Below are positions 25,313 to 33,860 of a stretch of 64,000 bases of DNA, piece after piece. The notes under the pieces are model-generated. The model was not told the DNA's origin. It was given only the letters and a program-made list of their open reading frames with translations, and did not search any database. Made by a program: the position numbers and the translations under genes. The stretch's first letter is position 1; the number at the start of each line of letters is the position of its first letter. The DNA is taken from the NCBI RefSeq assembly GCF_002266465.3, contig NZ_CP029427.2, forward strand, positions 6,884,501 through 6,948,500, given 5' to 3'. The DNA is from Bradyrhizobium symbiodeficiens (GTDB lineage Bacteria > Pseudomonadota > Alphaproteobacteria > Rhizobiales > Xanthobacteraceae).

Positions 25313-26293
25313 ATGAATATTGCCATTCTCTCCGACTCGCCCGCGACCGCGCCGCAGATGATCGATCCGCTCGATCATCTCGCCGACAAGCTGTTTCACC
25401 GCATGGGCGCCGACGGCGTCTACGCCCGCACCGCGCTCTATGAAGGCGTCGTCGAGAAGCTCGCCGCGCTGATCACTGGCCATCGCGAGAGCGGCACCGA
25501 GGTGATGCGCTTCCCGCCGGTGATGAGCCGGGCCCAGCTGGAAAAATCCGGCTATCTCAAGAGCTTCCCGAACCTGCTCGGCTGCGTCTGCGGCCTGCAC
25601 GGCACCGAACGCGAGATCAACGCCGCGGTGAGCCGCTTCGATGCCGGCGGCGACTGGACCACCTCGCTGTCTCCTGCCGACCTCGTGCTGTCGCCCGCCG
25701 CCTGCTATCCGGTGTATCCGATCGCGGCGAGCCGCGGACCTTTGCCGAAAGGCGGCCTGCGCTTCGACGTTGCCGCGGATTGCTTCCGCCGCGAGCCGTC
25801 GAAGCATCTCGACCGGCTGCAATCGTTCCGGATGCGCGAATATGTCTGCATCGGCAGCCCCGACGACGTCGCCGATTTCCGTGAGCGCTGGATGGTGCGC
25901 GCGCAGGCGATCGCGACCGACCTCGGTCTCACCTTCCGCGTCGACTATGCCAGCGATCCGTTCTTCGGTCGCGTCGGCCAGATGAAGGCGGTGAGCCAGA
26001 AGCAGCAGCAGCTCAAGTTCGAACTGCTCATTCCGCTGCGCTCGGAAGAGCAGCCGACCGCCTGCATGAGCTTCAATTATCACCGCGAGCATTTCGGCAC
26101 GACCTGGGGAATCCAGGATGCCGGTGGCGAACCGGCCCACACCGGCTGCGTCGCCTTCGGCATGGACCGGCTGGCGGTCGCCATGTTCCACACTCACGGC
26201 ACCGACCTTTCGGCCTGGCCCGCCAAGGTGCGGGACATCCTCGGCCTGCAGCCGCAGGTCACGGCCGACGCGCATGTCGAAGGTTGGCGCTAA
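25313..26293 (+). CDS. Amino acid:[carrier protein] ligase (class II synthetase homologue)
   Basis: 326 residues, a seryl-tRNA synthetase-like catalytic core without the tRNA-binding domain. Class II motif 2 is CFRREPSKHLDRLQSFRMREY and motif 3 is GMDRLAVAMF. Likely zinc ligands are Cys in CVCGLHG, Glu in CFRRE and Cys in HTGCVAFG, as in the atypical SerRS relatives. Proteins of this family from Bradyrhizobium japonicum activate glycine or alanine with ATP and transfer it to the phosphopantetheine arm of a carrier protein instead of tRNA (Mocibob et al. 2010). The carrier gene is at 23426. The downstream pathway is not known to me. Confidence 0.93.
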   Translation: MNIAILSDSPATAPQMIDPLDHLADKLFHRMGADGVYARTALYEGVVEKLAALITGHRESGTEVMRFPPVMSRAQLEKSGYLKSFPNLLGCVCGLHGTEREINAAVSRFDAGGDWTTSLSPADLVLSPAACYPVYPIAASRGPLPKGGLRFDVAADCFRREPSKHLDRLQSFRMREYVCIGSPDDVADFRERWMVRAQAIATDLGLTFRVDYASDPFFGRVGQMKAVSQKQQQLKFELLIPLRSEEQPTACMSFNYHREHFGTTWGIQDAGGEPAHTGCVAFGMDRLAVAMFHTHGTDLSAWPAKVRDILGLQPQVTADAHVEGWR

Positions 26294-26305
26294 CAGCTTG
26301 ATCCG

Positions 26306-26360
26306 GACCCGAAGGCCGCGTCGGCAGAAAGTGCGAAGCGGCTTTCCGAAAAGACCATGC
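26306..26360. repeat. Intergenic palindromic repeat, family B (inverted copy)
   Basis: On the minus strand it reads CATGGTC then TTTTCGGAAAGCCGCT and CGCACTTTC, matching the core at 5738-5785 in the opposite orientation. The outer GATC arm is present but further away, so this copy is partly degenerate. It lies between the ligase and the GNAT-like gene. Confidence 0.65.
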
Positions 26361-26409
26361 TGAAACAATAGATCGAACGAGGCCTGCCATTTCCACGGGT
26401 AAGACGAGC

Positions 26410-27285
26410 GTGACTCACACCAAGGTGCGATGCCGCGAGATCACCGAGTCCGACGCCGAAGCGGTCGCGGACCTGCTGACGCGCGGCTTCGTCGGTCGCT
26501 CACGGAACTATTGGATCCAGGGTCTGCGCCGGCAGGCCTTCCGGTCCGTCCCGGAGGGCTATCCCCGCTTCGGCTACATGCTCGACAGTGACGGCACGCC
26601 AGTCGGCGTGCTGCTGCTGATCTACACGGCGCGGAAGAACGGCGAAGAGACAACCATCCAGTGCAATCTGTCGAGCTGGTATGTCGATCCCGCCTACCGC
26701 AACTATGCCCCGTTGCTGACCAAGATCGCGCAGCGACACAAGGACGTGACTTATTTCAACATCAGCCCGGCGCCGTGGACCTGGCCGATCATCGAAACGC
26801 AGGGCTTTCGCGCCTATTGCCGCGGCATATTCTTCTCGGTGCCTGCCCTGGCGCGGCCCCCGCGCTGGAGCGAGATCGAGGTCATCTCGCCTCACGCCAA
26901 GACGATCGAGGGGCTGTCCGAAGCCGAAGCCGAGCTGCTGACGCGGCAAGCGCGCTACAATTGCCTCAGCCTCGTCTGCCGCACGCCGAAGGGAACATTC
27001 CCCTTCATCCTGCAACCGGTGCGCATCCGCCGCGGCTTCCTCGCGCCCCCTGCGATGAAGCTGATCTATTGCCGCAGCGCTGCTGAATACGCCCTCTGCG
27101 CAGGGCGAATCGGCCGCCTGCTGCTTCGGCTCGGCAAGATTGCGGTGACGATCGATTCCAACGGGCCGATTCCCGGCCTGGCCGGTATTTATACCGAGCG
27201 GCGCGGGCGCAAATATTTCAAAGGCCCGCACCGGCCGCAACTCGGTGATCTCACCGATACGGAACTGGTGTTGTACGGCCCCTAG
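26410..27285 (+). CDS. GNAT-like acyltransferase
   Basis: 291 residues. The N-terminal half resembles a GNAT fold (VRCREITESDAEAVADLLTR at the start, SSWYVDPAYRNYAPLL around the acetyl-CoA-binding strand). The C-terminal half (about 160-291) has no family I recognise. A GTG start at 26410 is used. It follows the carrier-protein ligase on the same strand with a palindromic repeat between, so it may belong to that pathway as an acyl- or aminoacyl-transfer step. This link is positional only. Confidence 0.6.
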   Translation: MTHTKVRCREITESDAEAVADLLTRGFVGRSRNYWIQGLRRQAFRSVPEGYPRFGYMLDSDGTPVGVLLLIYTARKNGEETTIQCNLSSWYVDPAYRNYAPLLTKIAQRHKDVTYFNISPAPWTWPIIETQGFRAYCRGIFFSVPALARPPRWSEIEVISPHAKTIEGLSEAEAELLTRQARYNCLSLVCRTPKGTFPFILQPVRIRRGFLAPPAMKLIYCRSAAEYALCAGRIGRLLLRLGKIAVTIDSNGPIPGLAGIYTERRGRKYFKGPHRPQLGDLTDTELVLYGP

Positions 27286-27528
27286 CCAACCCCGGCTCTG
27301 TTGCCCGCATGAACGCAGCGGCATGCGAAACGTCCGCTCCGGATATCGCTGCGCTCATCCGAGCTACAGCCTATCGCTTTGTCAGCTGGCCATTTGCGCG
27401 GCCTCTCTCCATCGCCGGTCACCCTCCGTAAACTACAGTGCTTAAGGGAATTTTCCGGGCTCTTCGCTACACTCGGTGGTTGAATTAGGTTGCGTTAAGT
27501 CTATTGCCCGCCGAGACCCGCCGCCCCC

Positions 27529-30396
27529 ATGATGTCGACCCGCGACAACGAGCTTGGTGCACGCCGCGAGCAAGGCCCGGAGGCCCTGGTCGCGCTGAGC
27601 CAGCTTGCGCTCGACCACATGGAACAGGGTGTCTGCGTCTACGATGCCGACAACCGGATCGTGCTGGTCAACCAACGCTATCTTTCGTTGTTCGACATGT
27701 CGGCCGACATCGTGCGGGTGGGCACGAGCTACCGCGAGGTGCTCGCGCATAGTGCGGCGCGCGGCAATTTTCCCCGGGATCAGCTCGAAACGCTGTATTC
27801 GTCGCGGATCGCGCAGATCGCAGGCGGACAGCCGTTCCGGACCGAGCAGCGGCTGGCGACCGGCCTCGTCATGGCGCTCGAGCTGAAGCCGCTACCCGGC
27901 GGCGGCTGGATGACGATCTGCGACGATGTCACCCGCCTCGCCCGGCTCGAAGCCGAATTGCGCGTGCAGACCGAACGCAGTCAGCACGCGCTCGCCAACA
28001 TGTCGCACGGCCTCATCATGTACGACGCCGACAGCCGCGTTGTCGTCTGCAACGAACGTTTCCTGAGCCTCTACGACCTCGACCCCGGCATCGTGAAGCA
28101 GGGGGCCTCGCATCGCACGGTGCTCGACCATTGGGTCTCGCGCGGCAATTTGCCGGGCATGCCGACCGACGAATTCCACGTCTCCAGGTTGGAGGACGTG
28201 CGCACCAGAAGGGCGAAATCCCTGCTGGTGATGCGCTACGACGGACGCATGGTGCAGACGGTCTCCCGCTTCCTGCCCGACGGCGGCTGGGTCACCGTGC
28301 ACGAGGACGTCACGGAGCGGCTGCAATACGAGGAAACGCTGCGGCAGCAGAACTTCATTCTCGACGCCGCGCTGGAAAACATGGCGCACGGGCTCGCCTT
28401 CTACGATAGCGAGATGCGCCTGCGCGTCTGCAACACCACCTACCGCAAGCTCTACCGGCTGTCGCCGGAGGAGACGCGGCCGGGCACGCATCTGGGTGAG
28501 TTGATCGAGCGTGCGATGGCGAACGGGGCGTTTGCATCGGAATTTAGCCCTCAGGAAATCCTCGAAGCCGCCCGCGCCCGGATCGCGGACCGCGACAGCT
28601 CGCCGATGCGCCGGCGTATGTCCAACGACGCCGTGATCTCGGTGCGCTATTGCGCACTCGCCGAGGGCGGCTTCGTCGCCACCTACGAGGACATCACCGA
28701 GCGCGAGCACGCGGTCGAGGAATTGAGCGAGCAGTATCTCCGCTTCGACGCGGCGCTCAACAACATGAGCCAGGGCCTGTGCATGCTCGATGCGAGCCTG
28801 CACGTCATCGTCTGCAATCGCCGCTATATCGAGATGTACGGCCTGTCGCCTGACATCGTGAAGCCCGGCGTCTCGATGCGCGAGATCATGGAGCACAGCT
28901 GCGAGCTCGGCATCCATCCGAACATGACAGGGGCCAGGCTCTATGCCGACTATGTCGAACGGCTGCGCGAGGGCGAGCATACGCTGCACCGACATTTGAG
29001 CGACGGCCGCATCATCAAGCTCAATCACAAGCGGATGGAGCATGGCGGCTGGGTCGTCACCTACGAGGACGTCACCGAGCGCCACAAGGCCCAGGCGCGC
29101 GTCGCGCACATGGCGCAGCACGATTCGCTGACGGACCTGCCCAACCGCGCGCTGTTCCGCGAGAAGATGGGCGAGGGACTGAACCAGGTCGCGATCGCCG
29201 GCGGCGCGATGGCCGTGCTGTGCTTCGACCTCGACAATTTCAAGACCGTCAACGACCGCCTCGGCCACGCCGCCGGCGACCGGCTGCTGCGCTGGGTCGC
29301 GGCGCGGCTGAAGGAGAATGTCGGCGAGCACGACACCGTCGCGCGCCTAGGCGGCGACGAATTCGCCGTGCTCCAGCGCGGACCGCAGCCGCAATCGGCG
29401 GAGCAGCTGGCCAGAAGGGTGGTCGAGGTCATCGGTCATCCCCCGCCGCTGGAAAATCAGTCGATCCATGTCGGCGTCTCCGTCGGCATCGCAATCGCAC
29501 CCGACCACGGGCTCGATGCCGACGAGTTGATGAAATGCGCCGACCTCGCGCTGTACCAGGCCAAGGCCAAGGGGCGCGGCGCCTATCAGCTGTTCGAGCC
29601 CGAAATGGAGGAAGAGGCGCGCCGCCGGCACGCGCTGGAGCACGATCTGCGCGGAGCGCTGGAGGCAGGCGAATTCCACCTGGTGTTCCAGCCTCAGGTG
29701 CGGCTCGATTCGTCCGAGCTCACCGGGTTCGAAGCGCTGCTACGCTGGAAACATCCCTCGCGCGGCTTCGTCTCGCCAGCCGAGTTCATTCCAATCGCGG
29801 AGGAGAACGGGCTGATCGTTCCGATCGGCGAATGGGTGCTGCGCAGCGCCTGTGCGACCGCCGTGTCCTGGCCCGATCTCACCGTCGCGGTGAACCTGTC
29901 GCCGGTGCAGTTCCGTTCGCGCGGGCTGGTGGCGATGGTGACGAGCGCGCTGGCCGAAGCCGGCCTGCCGCCGCAGCGGCTCGAGCTCGAGGTCACCGAA
30001 ACGGCGCTGCTCGACGACAGCGAGGCGACGATCGAGATCCTGCACCAGCTGCGCGCACTCGGAGTACGCGTCAGCCTCGACGACTTCGGCGTCGGCTATT
30101 CCTCGCTGAGCTACCTGCGCAAGTTTCCGTTCGACCGCATCAAGATCGATCGCTCCTTCGTCGGCACGCTCGGCGAAAGCCCGGAGAGCGTTGCCATCGT
30201 CCGCACCATCGCAAGCCTCGGCTCCGTGCTTGGCGTCGAGACGACGGCAGAGGGTGTGGAGACCGAAGAGCAACTCGACTTCGTCCGCGAATGCGGCTGC
30301 ACCGCCGTGCAGGGCTATTATTTCGGCAGGCCATGCCCCGCATCGGAAGTTGGCCGCACCATCGAGACGCTGAGCACGGTCCGGCGCGTGGCGTAG
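27529..30396 (+). CDS. Four-PAS GGDEF/EAL cyclic-di-GMP enzyme
   Basis: 955 residues, no obvious membrane span. Four tandem PAS-like domains (about 20-140, 145-265, 270-395, 400-515), each starting with a variant of LDHMEQGVCVYDADNRI. A GGDEF domain follows with an intact active site (ARLGGDEFAVL) and the helper LTDLPNRALF, then an EAL domain with EALLRWKHP, NLSPVQF, DDFGVGYSSL and KIDRSFV. Both enzymatic halves keep their key residues, so it could make and break c-di-GMP, with the balance set by PAS ligands. Each PAS domain resembles the others, which suggests internal duplication. Stands alone. Confidence 0.93.
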   Translation: MMSTRDNELGARREQGPEALVALSQLALDHMEQGVCVYDADNRIVLVNQRYLSLFDMSADIVRVGTSYREVLAHSAARGNFPRDQLETLYSSRIAQIAGGQPFRTEQRLATGLVMALELKPLPGGGWMTICDDVTRLARLEAELRVQTERSQHALANMSHGLIMYDADSRVVVCNERFLSLYDLDPGIVKQGASHRTVLDHWVSRGNLPGMPTDEFHVSRLEDVRTRRAKSLLVMRYDGRMVQTVSRFLPDGGWVTVHEDVTERLQYEETLRQQNFILDAALENMAHGLAFYDSEMRLRVCNTTYRKLYRLSPEETRPGTHLGELIERAMANGAFASEFSPQEILEAARARIADRDSSPMRRRMSNDAVISVRYCALAEGGFVATYEDITEREHAVEELSEQYLRFDAALNNMSQGLCMLDASLHVIVCNRRYIEMYGLSPDIVKPGVSMREIMEHSCELGIHPNMTGARLYADYVERLREGEHTLHRHLSDGRIIKLNHKRMEHGGWVVTYEDVTERHKAQARVAHMAQHDSLTDLPNRALFREKMGEGLNQVAIAGGAMAVLCFDLDNFKTVNDRLGHAAGDRLLRWVAARLKENVGEHDTVARLGGDEFAVLQRGPQPQSAEQLARRVVEVIGHPPPLENQSIHVGVSVGIAIAPDHGLDADELMKCADLALYQAKAKGRGAYQLFEPEMEEEARRRHALEHDLRGALEAGEFHLVFQPQVRLDSSELTGFEALLRWKHPSRGFVSPAEFIPIAEENGLIVPIGEWVLRSACATAVSWPDLTVAVNLSPVQFRSRGLVAMVTSALAEAGLPPQRLELEVTETALLDDSEATIEILHQLRALGVRVSLDDFGVGYSSLSYLRKFPFDRIKIDRSFVGTLGESPESVAIVRTIASLGSVLGVETTAEGVETEEQLDFVRECGCTAVQGYYFGRPCPASEVGRTIETLSTVRRVA

Positions 30397-30603
30397 CGGC
30401 TTTCTGCTCCCTCAAATTCCGCCTCTCGGCACACGACCAAACGACGAATTGTCGCATGTGCCGTCCCTGCAGGGATTGCAGCACCGCCCGGCGCCCTCGG
30501 CCCGCGCAATGCGCTTTTCTTCTCGCTCGATTTCAGGAACAATCGCCTCGCAAGAACGAGAAACGGCGGCCCGCGAAGAGGCCGCCGCGAGGGAGGAGTT
30601 TCG

Positions 30604-31581
30604 ATGCCGCGATACGGGCTGAAGACGATCGCATTTGCCACGATGCATGCCGTCATGGGCGCATTGCTCTCGACGGCCGCCACCGCACAGGATTATCCCA
30701 GCAAACCGATCACGCTGATCGTGCCGTGGCCGGCCGGCGGATCGACCGACATCTCGATGCGCGCCATCGCCGACAGCGCCTCGAAGGTGCTGGGGCAGCC
30801 GATCGTGATCGACAACAAGGCCGGCGGCGGCGGCACAGTGGGACCTGCGACCATGGCGGCGGCCGCGAAGCCGGACGGCTATACTATCTCGCAGATTCCG
30901 ATCACCGTGTTCCGCCTGCCTTTGATGCAGGAGGTGTCGTGGGATCCGGCCAAGGATTTCACCTACATCATCCATCTCACCGGCTACACCTTCGGTGTGA
31001 CCACCAGCGCGGAATCCCAGTTCAAGACCTGGAAGGACGTGGTGGAGTTCGCGAAGGCGAACCCGGGCAAGGTGACTTATGCCACACCGGGCGCCGGCAC
31101 CTCGCTGCATATCGGCATGGAGCAGATCGCCGGGATGTCCGGCATCAAGCTGACGCAAGTTCCTTTCAAGGGCGGCGCAGAGACCAACGCCGCGGTGCTG
31201 GGACAGCACACGATGCTTCAGGCGGATTCCACGGGATGGCGGCCGCTGGTCGATGCCGGCAAGCTGCGGCTGCTGATGGTATGGACCGGCGCACGCTCGC
31301 CGAACTATCCCGACACTCCGACGCTGAAGGAGCTCGGCTATCCCATGGTCTATGACTCCCCGTTCGGCATCGCCGGCCCGAAGGGCCTCGATCCAAAGAT
31401 CGTCGCCAAGCTGCACGATGCTTTCAAGAAGGCGGTCGAGGACCCCGCCGTCGTGGCAACGCTCGCCAAATACGACATGGTGCCGAACTACAAGAACACG
31501 GAGGACTACAAGAAGTTCGTCGTCGAGGTCACGGAGTCAGAGCGCAAGGTGATCGAAACGCTCGGGCTGGCGAAGAAGTAG
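30604..31581 (+). CDS. tctC: Tripartite tricarboxylate transporter substrate-binding protein
   Basis: 325 residues. Signal peptide ending at STAATAQ, then the TctC/Bug family start DYPSKPITLIVPWPAGGSTD and IDNKAGGGGTVG. It binds a carboxylate in the periplasm and delivers it to TctAB. Strong GGGAGGAG before the ATG. It is followed after 183 bases, holding a palindromic hairpin, by tctB and tctA, so the hairpin probably makes binding protein more abundant than the membrane subunits. The substrate cannot be set from sequence. Confidence 0.92.
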   Translation: MPRYGLKTIAFATMHAVMGALLSTAATAQDYPSKPITLIVPWPAGGSTDISMRAIADSASKVLGQPIVIDNKAGGGGTVGPATMAAAAKPDGYTISQIPITVFRLPLMQEVSWDPAKDFTYIIHLTGYTFGVTTSAESQFKTWKDVVEFAKANPGKVTYATPGAGTSLHIGMEQIAGMSGIKLTQVPFKGGAETNAAVLGQHTMLQADSTGWRPLVDAGKLRLLMVWTGARSPNYPDTPTLKELGYPMVYDSPFGIAGPKGLDPKIVAKLHDAFKKAVEDPAVVATLAKYDMVPNYKNTEDYKKFVVEVTESERKVIETLGLAKK

Positions 31582-31597
31582 ATTAGGCGGCCTGCGT

Positions 31598-31646
31598 GTC
31601 CCGGACGCGGTGCAGCGCTTCTTCAGTGGTGCACCGCGTCCGGGAC
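31598..31646. repeat. Intergenic palindromic repeat, family C
   Basis: Perfect 17-bp inverted repeat GTCCCGGACGCGGTGCA / TGCACCGCGTCCGGGAC around the loop GCGCTTCTTCAGTGG. A degenerate relative sharing the loop sequence lies at 53749-53829. It sits between tctC and tctB and may attenuate transcription. Confidence 0.8.
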
Positions 31647-31764
31647 CCATCTTTTCGTCCACACTCATGGGCCCCGGCTCTGCATCGCATCACCATAGCA
31701 CGTCGAAGACGTGCGTGAACGCACTTATGGTGTTGCGCTGAGTCCGTGGCACGAGAGGATCACG

Positions 31765-32250
31765 ATGAACAATCAAACCAACGTCAAGCTCCGCCTCAGC
31801 AACTCCGAACTCTGGGGCGGGCTGATCGGGCTCGCGCTCGGCGGCTTCGTGATCTGGTCCGGCATGAAGCTCAAGCTCGGCACCATCAACGATCCCGGCT
31901 CCGGCTACGTGCTGTTCTACACGGGCATCCTGATGTGCGTGTTCGCAGGTGCCATCATCGTCTCGGCGGTCACCGAAGGCGCGCCGACGCTGGCCTCGCG
32001 CTGGGAGAATGCGCGCTGGAGCAAGCCGCTCCTGCTGATCGCTTGTCTGGTGGCATTCTCCATTGCTCTGGAGCCGCTCGGTTTCCTGCTGTCCTCGATC
32101 CCGTTGATGCTGCTGCTGTTGCGGCTGATCGATCCCGTGCGCTGGACGCTGGCGATTCCGATCGCGGTGCTGGTGCCATCAGGCATGTGGTGGGTGCTCA
32201 AGCGGCTGCTGTTGATCCAGCTGCCCTCGGGCCAGTTCGGGATCGGTTGA
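31765..32250 (+). CDS. tctB: Tripartite tricarboxylate transporter small membrane subunit
   Basis: 161 residues, four predicted membrane helices (WGGLIGLALGGFVIWSG is the first). TctB-type subunit of the proton- or sodium-driven carboxylate importer. The ATG at 31765 was chosen since GAGGATC precedes it; the open frame's earlier start adds 18 residues with no family support. Ends 4 bases before tctA. Confidence 0.88.
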   Translation: MNNQTNVKLRLSNSELWGGLIGLALGGFVIWSGMKLKLGTINDPGSGYVLFYTGILMCVFAGAIIVSAVTEGAPTLASRWENARWSKPLLLIACLVAFSIALEPLGFLLSSIPLMLLLLRLIDPVRWTLAIPIAVLVPSGMWWVLKRLLLIQLPSGQFGIG

Positions 32251-32254
32251 CCCT

Positions 32255-33763
32255 ATGGATACGCTTGTCAATGTCGCCCATGGGTTCGGCGTCGCGCTTC
32301 TGCCGGTCAACCTGCTCTACTGCTTCATCGGCGTCTTCATCGGCACGCTGGTCGGCGTGCTGCCGGGCATCGGGCCGATCTCGGCGATGTCGCTGCTGCT
32401 GCCGGTCACGCTGTCGGGGACGCCGGAATCCGGCATCATCATGATGGCCGGCATCTATTACGGCTCGATGTATGGGGGCTCGACCACCTCGATCCTGGTC
32501 AACATTCCCGGCGAGGCCGCTTCCGTCGTCACCTGCATCGACGGCCACCAGATGGCGAAGCAGGGACGCGCGGGTCCCGCGCTCGGCATCTCCGCCTTCG
32601 GCTCCTTCTTTGCCGGCACGTTTGCGCTGATCGCCTTGATGCTGGTCGCGCCGAAGCTTGCCAGCGTCGCCATCGCGTTCGGCCCGGCCGAATATTTCAG
32701 CCTGATGGTGCTCGGCCTCATCGTGCTCACCTTCCTGACGCAGGGCTCGATGCCAAAGGCGCTGCTGATGGCGTGCATCGGTGTCGTGCTCGGGTTGATC
32801 GGGCTCGACAGCATCACGGCGCAGCCGCGTCTGACCTTCGGCCGCATGGAGCTGATCGACGGCATCGGGCTCGTGCCCGTGGTGATGGGCCTGTTCGGCG
32901 TTGCCGAGGTGCTGCTCAATACCGAGCAGGCGATCAAGCGCGACATCATCAACACCAGGATCACCCATCTGCTGCCCAGCAGAGAGGACTGGAAGGCGAG
33001 CGCAGGGCCGGTCGGCCGCGGCACCATCCTCGGCTTCTTCCTCGGCATCCTGCCGGGCGGCGGCGCGGTGGTGGCGTCCTTTGCCTCCTACGCGCTGGAG
33101 AAGCGGCTGTCGAAGACGCCCGAACGATTCGGCCATGGCGCGATCGAAGGCGTCGCCGGGCCGGAATCAGCGAACAACGCCGCGGCGGGCGGCGCCTTCA
33201 TTCCGCTGATGACGCTCGGCATTCCGCCGAACGTGGTGATGGCGCTGCTGCTCGGCGCCTTCGTCATTCACGGCCTGCAGCCGGGACCGCTGCTGATCAC
33301 GCAGAACCCCGGCCTGTTCTGGGGCATCGTCGCCAGCATGTATATCGGCAACGTCATGCTGCTGGTCCTGAACCTGCCGATGATCGGCATGTGGGTGCAA
33401 CTGCTCAAGCTGCCCTACAACATCCTATTCCCCCTGATCATCCTGTTCACGATCCTGGGCGTCTACTGCTCCAGCAACAACGTGTTCGACGTCTACGTGA
33501 TGATCGCGTTCGGCATCATTGGCTATTTCATGCGCAAGCTCGGCTACGAGCCGGCGCCGCTGGTGCTGGCCTTCGTGCTGGGGCCGATGATGGAGAACAA
33601 TCTGCGCAAATCGCTGATCCTGTCGCAGGGCGATCTGTGGACCTTCGTGCAGCGGCCAATCTCGGCAGTGTGCCTCACCTTCGCACTGGTGCTGCTGATC
33701 GCGCCGCTGCTGCCGTCGCTGCGCAAGAAACGCGAGCTGGTGGCGCTGGATGAGGGGGCATGA
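32255..33763 (+). CDS. tctA: Tripartite tricarboxylate transporter large membrane subunit
   Basis: 502 residues, about twelve membrane helices. The TctA signature is plain: GTLVGVLPGIGPISAMSLLLP near residue 30 (glycine-rich loop), then YGSMYGGSTTSIL and, later, GILPGGGAVVASF with GVAGPESANNAAAGGAFIP. It forms the transport path with TctB. Tightly packed behind tctB. Confidence 0.94.
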   Translation: MDTLVNVAHGFGVALLPVNLLYCFIGVFIGTLVGVLPGIGPISAMSLLLPVTLSGTPESGIIMMAGIYYGSMYGGSTTSILVNIPGEAASVVTCIDGHQMAKQGRAGPALGISAFGSFFAGTFALIALMLVAPKLASVAIAFGPAEYFSLMVLGLIVLTFLTQGSMPKALLMACIGVVLGLIGLDSITAQPRLTFGRMELIDGIGLVPVVMGLFGVAEVLLNTEQAIKRDIINTRITHLLPSREDWKASAGPVGRGTILGFFLGILPGGGAVVASFASYALEKRLSKTPERFGHGAIEGVAGPESANNAAAGGAFIPLMTLGIPPNVVMALLLGAFVIHGLQPGPLLITQNPGLFWGIVASMYIGNVMLLVLNLPMIGMWVQLLKLPYNILFPLIILFTILGVYCSSNNVFDVYVMIAFGIIGYFMRKLGYEPAPLVLAFVLGPMMENNLRKSLILSQGDLWTFVQRPISAVCLTFALVLLIAPLLPSLRKKRELVALDEGA

Positions 33764-33805
33764 CGTTTTGCAGAGGTCGGCTAAAGTGCAATTTTGCGAA
33801 AACAA

Positions 33806-33826
33806 CCCCATGCACAGTAGATGGGG
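33806..33826. terminator. Possible bidirectional terminator between convergent genes
   Basis: Stem CCCCAT / ATGGGG with a 9-base loop in the 97-base gap between tctA and the convergent GGDEF/EAL gene. AT-rich on both sides (AAAACAA before, ATTGATTT after). A short stem, so modest support. Confidence 0.35.
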
Positions 33827-33860
33827 ATTGATTTCAAAGGGAAAATTCTAACGTGGAACG

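Noticed and set aside
23966..26368. 800-codon open frame on the minus strand
   Set aside because: It is fully antisense to the acyl-CoA dehydrogenase and the carrier-protein ligase, both with clear family motifs. The composition is that of a high-GC shadow frame.
27892..29331. 479-codon minus-strand frame
   Set aside because: Antisense to the PAS-GGDEF-EAL gene; no recognisable domain.
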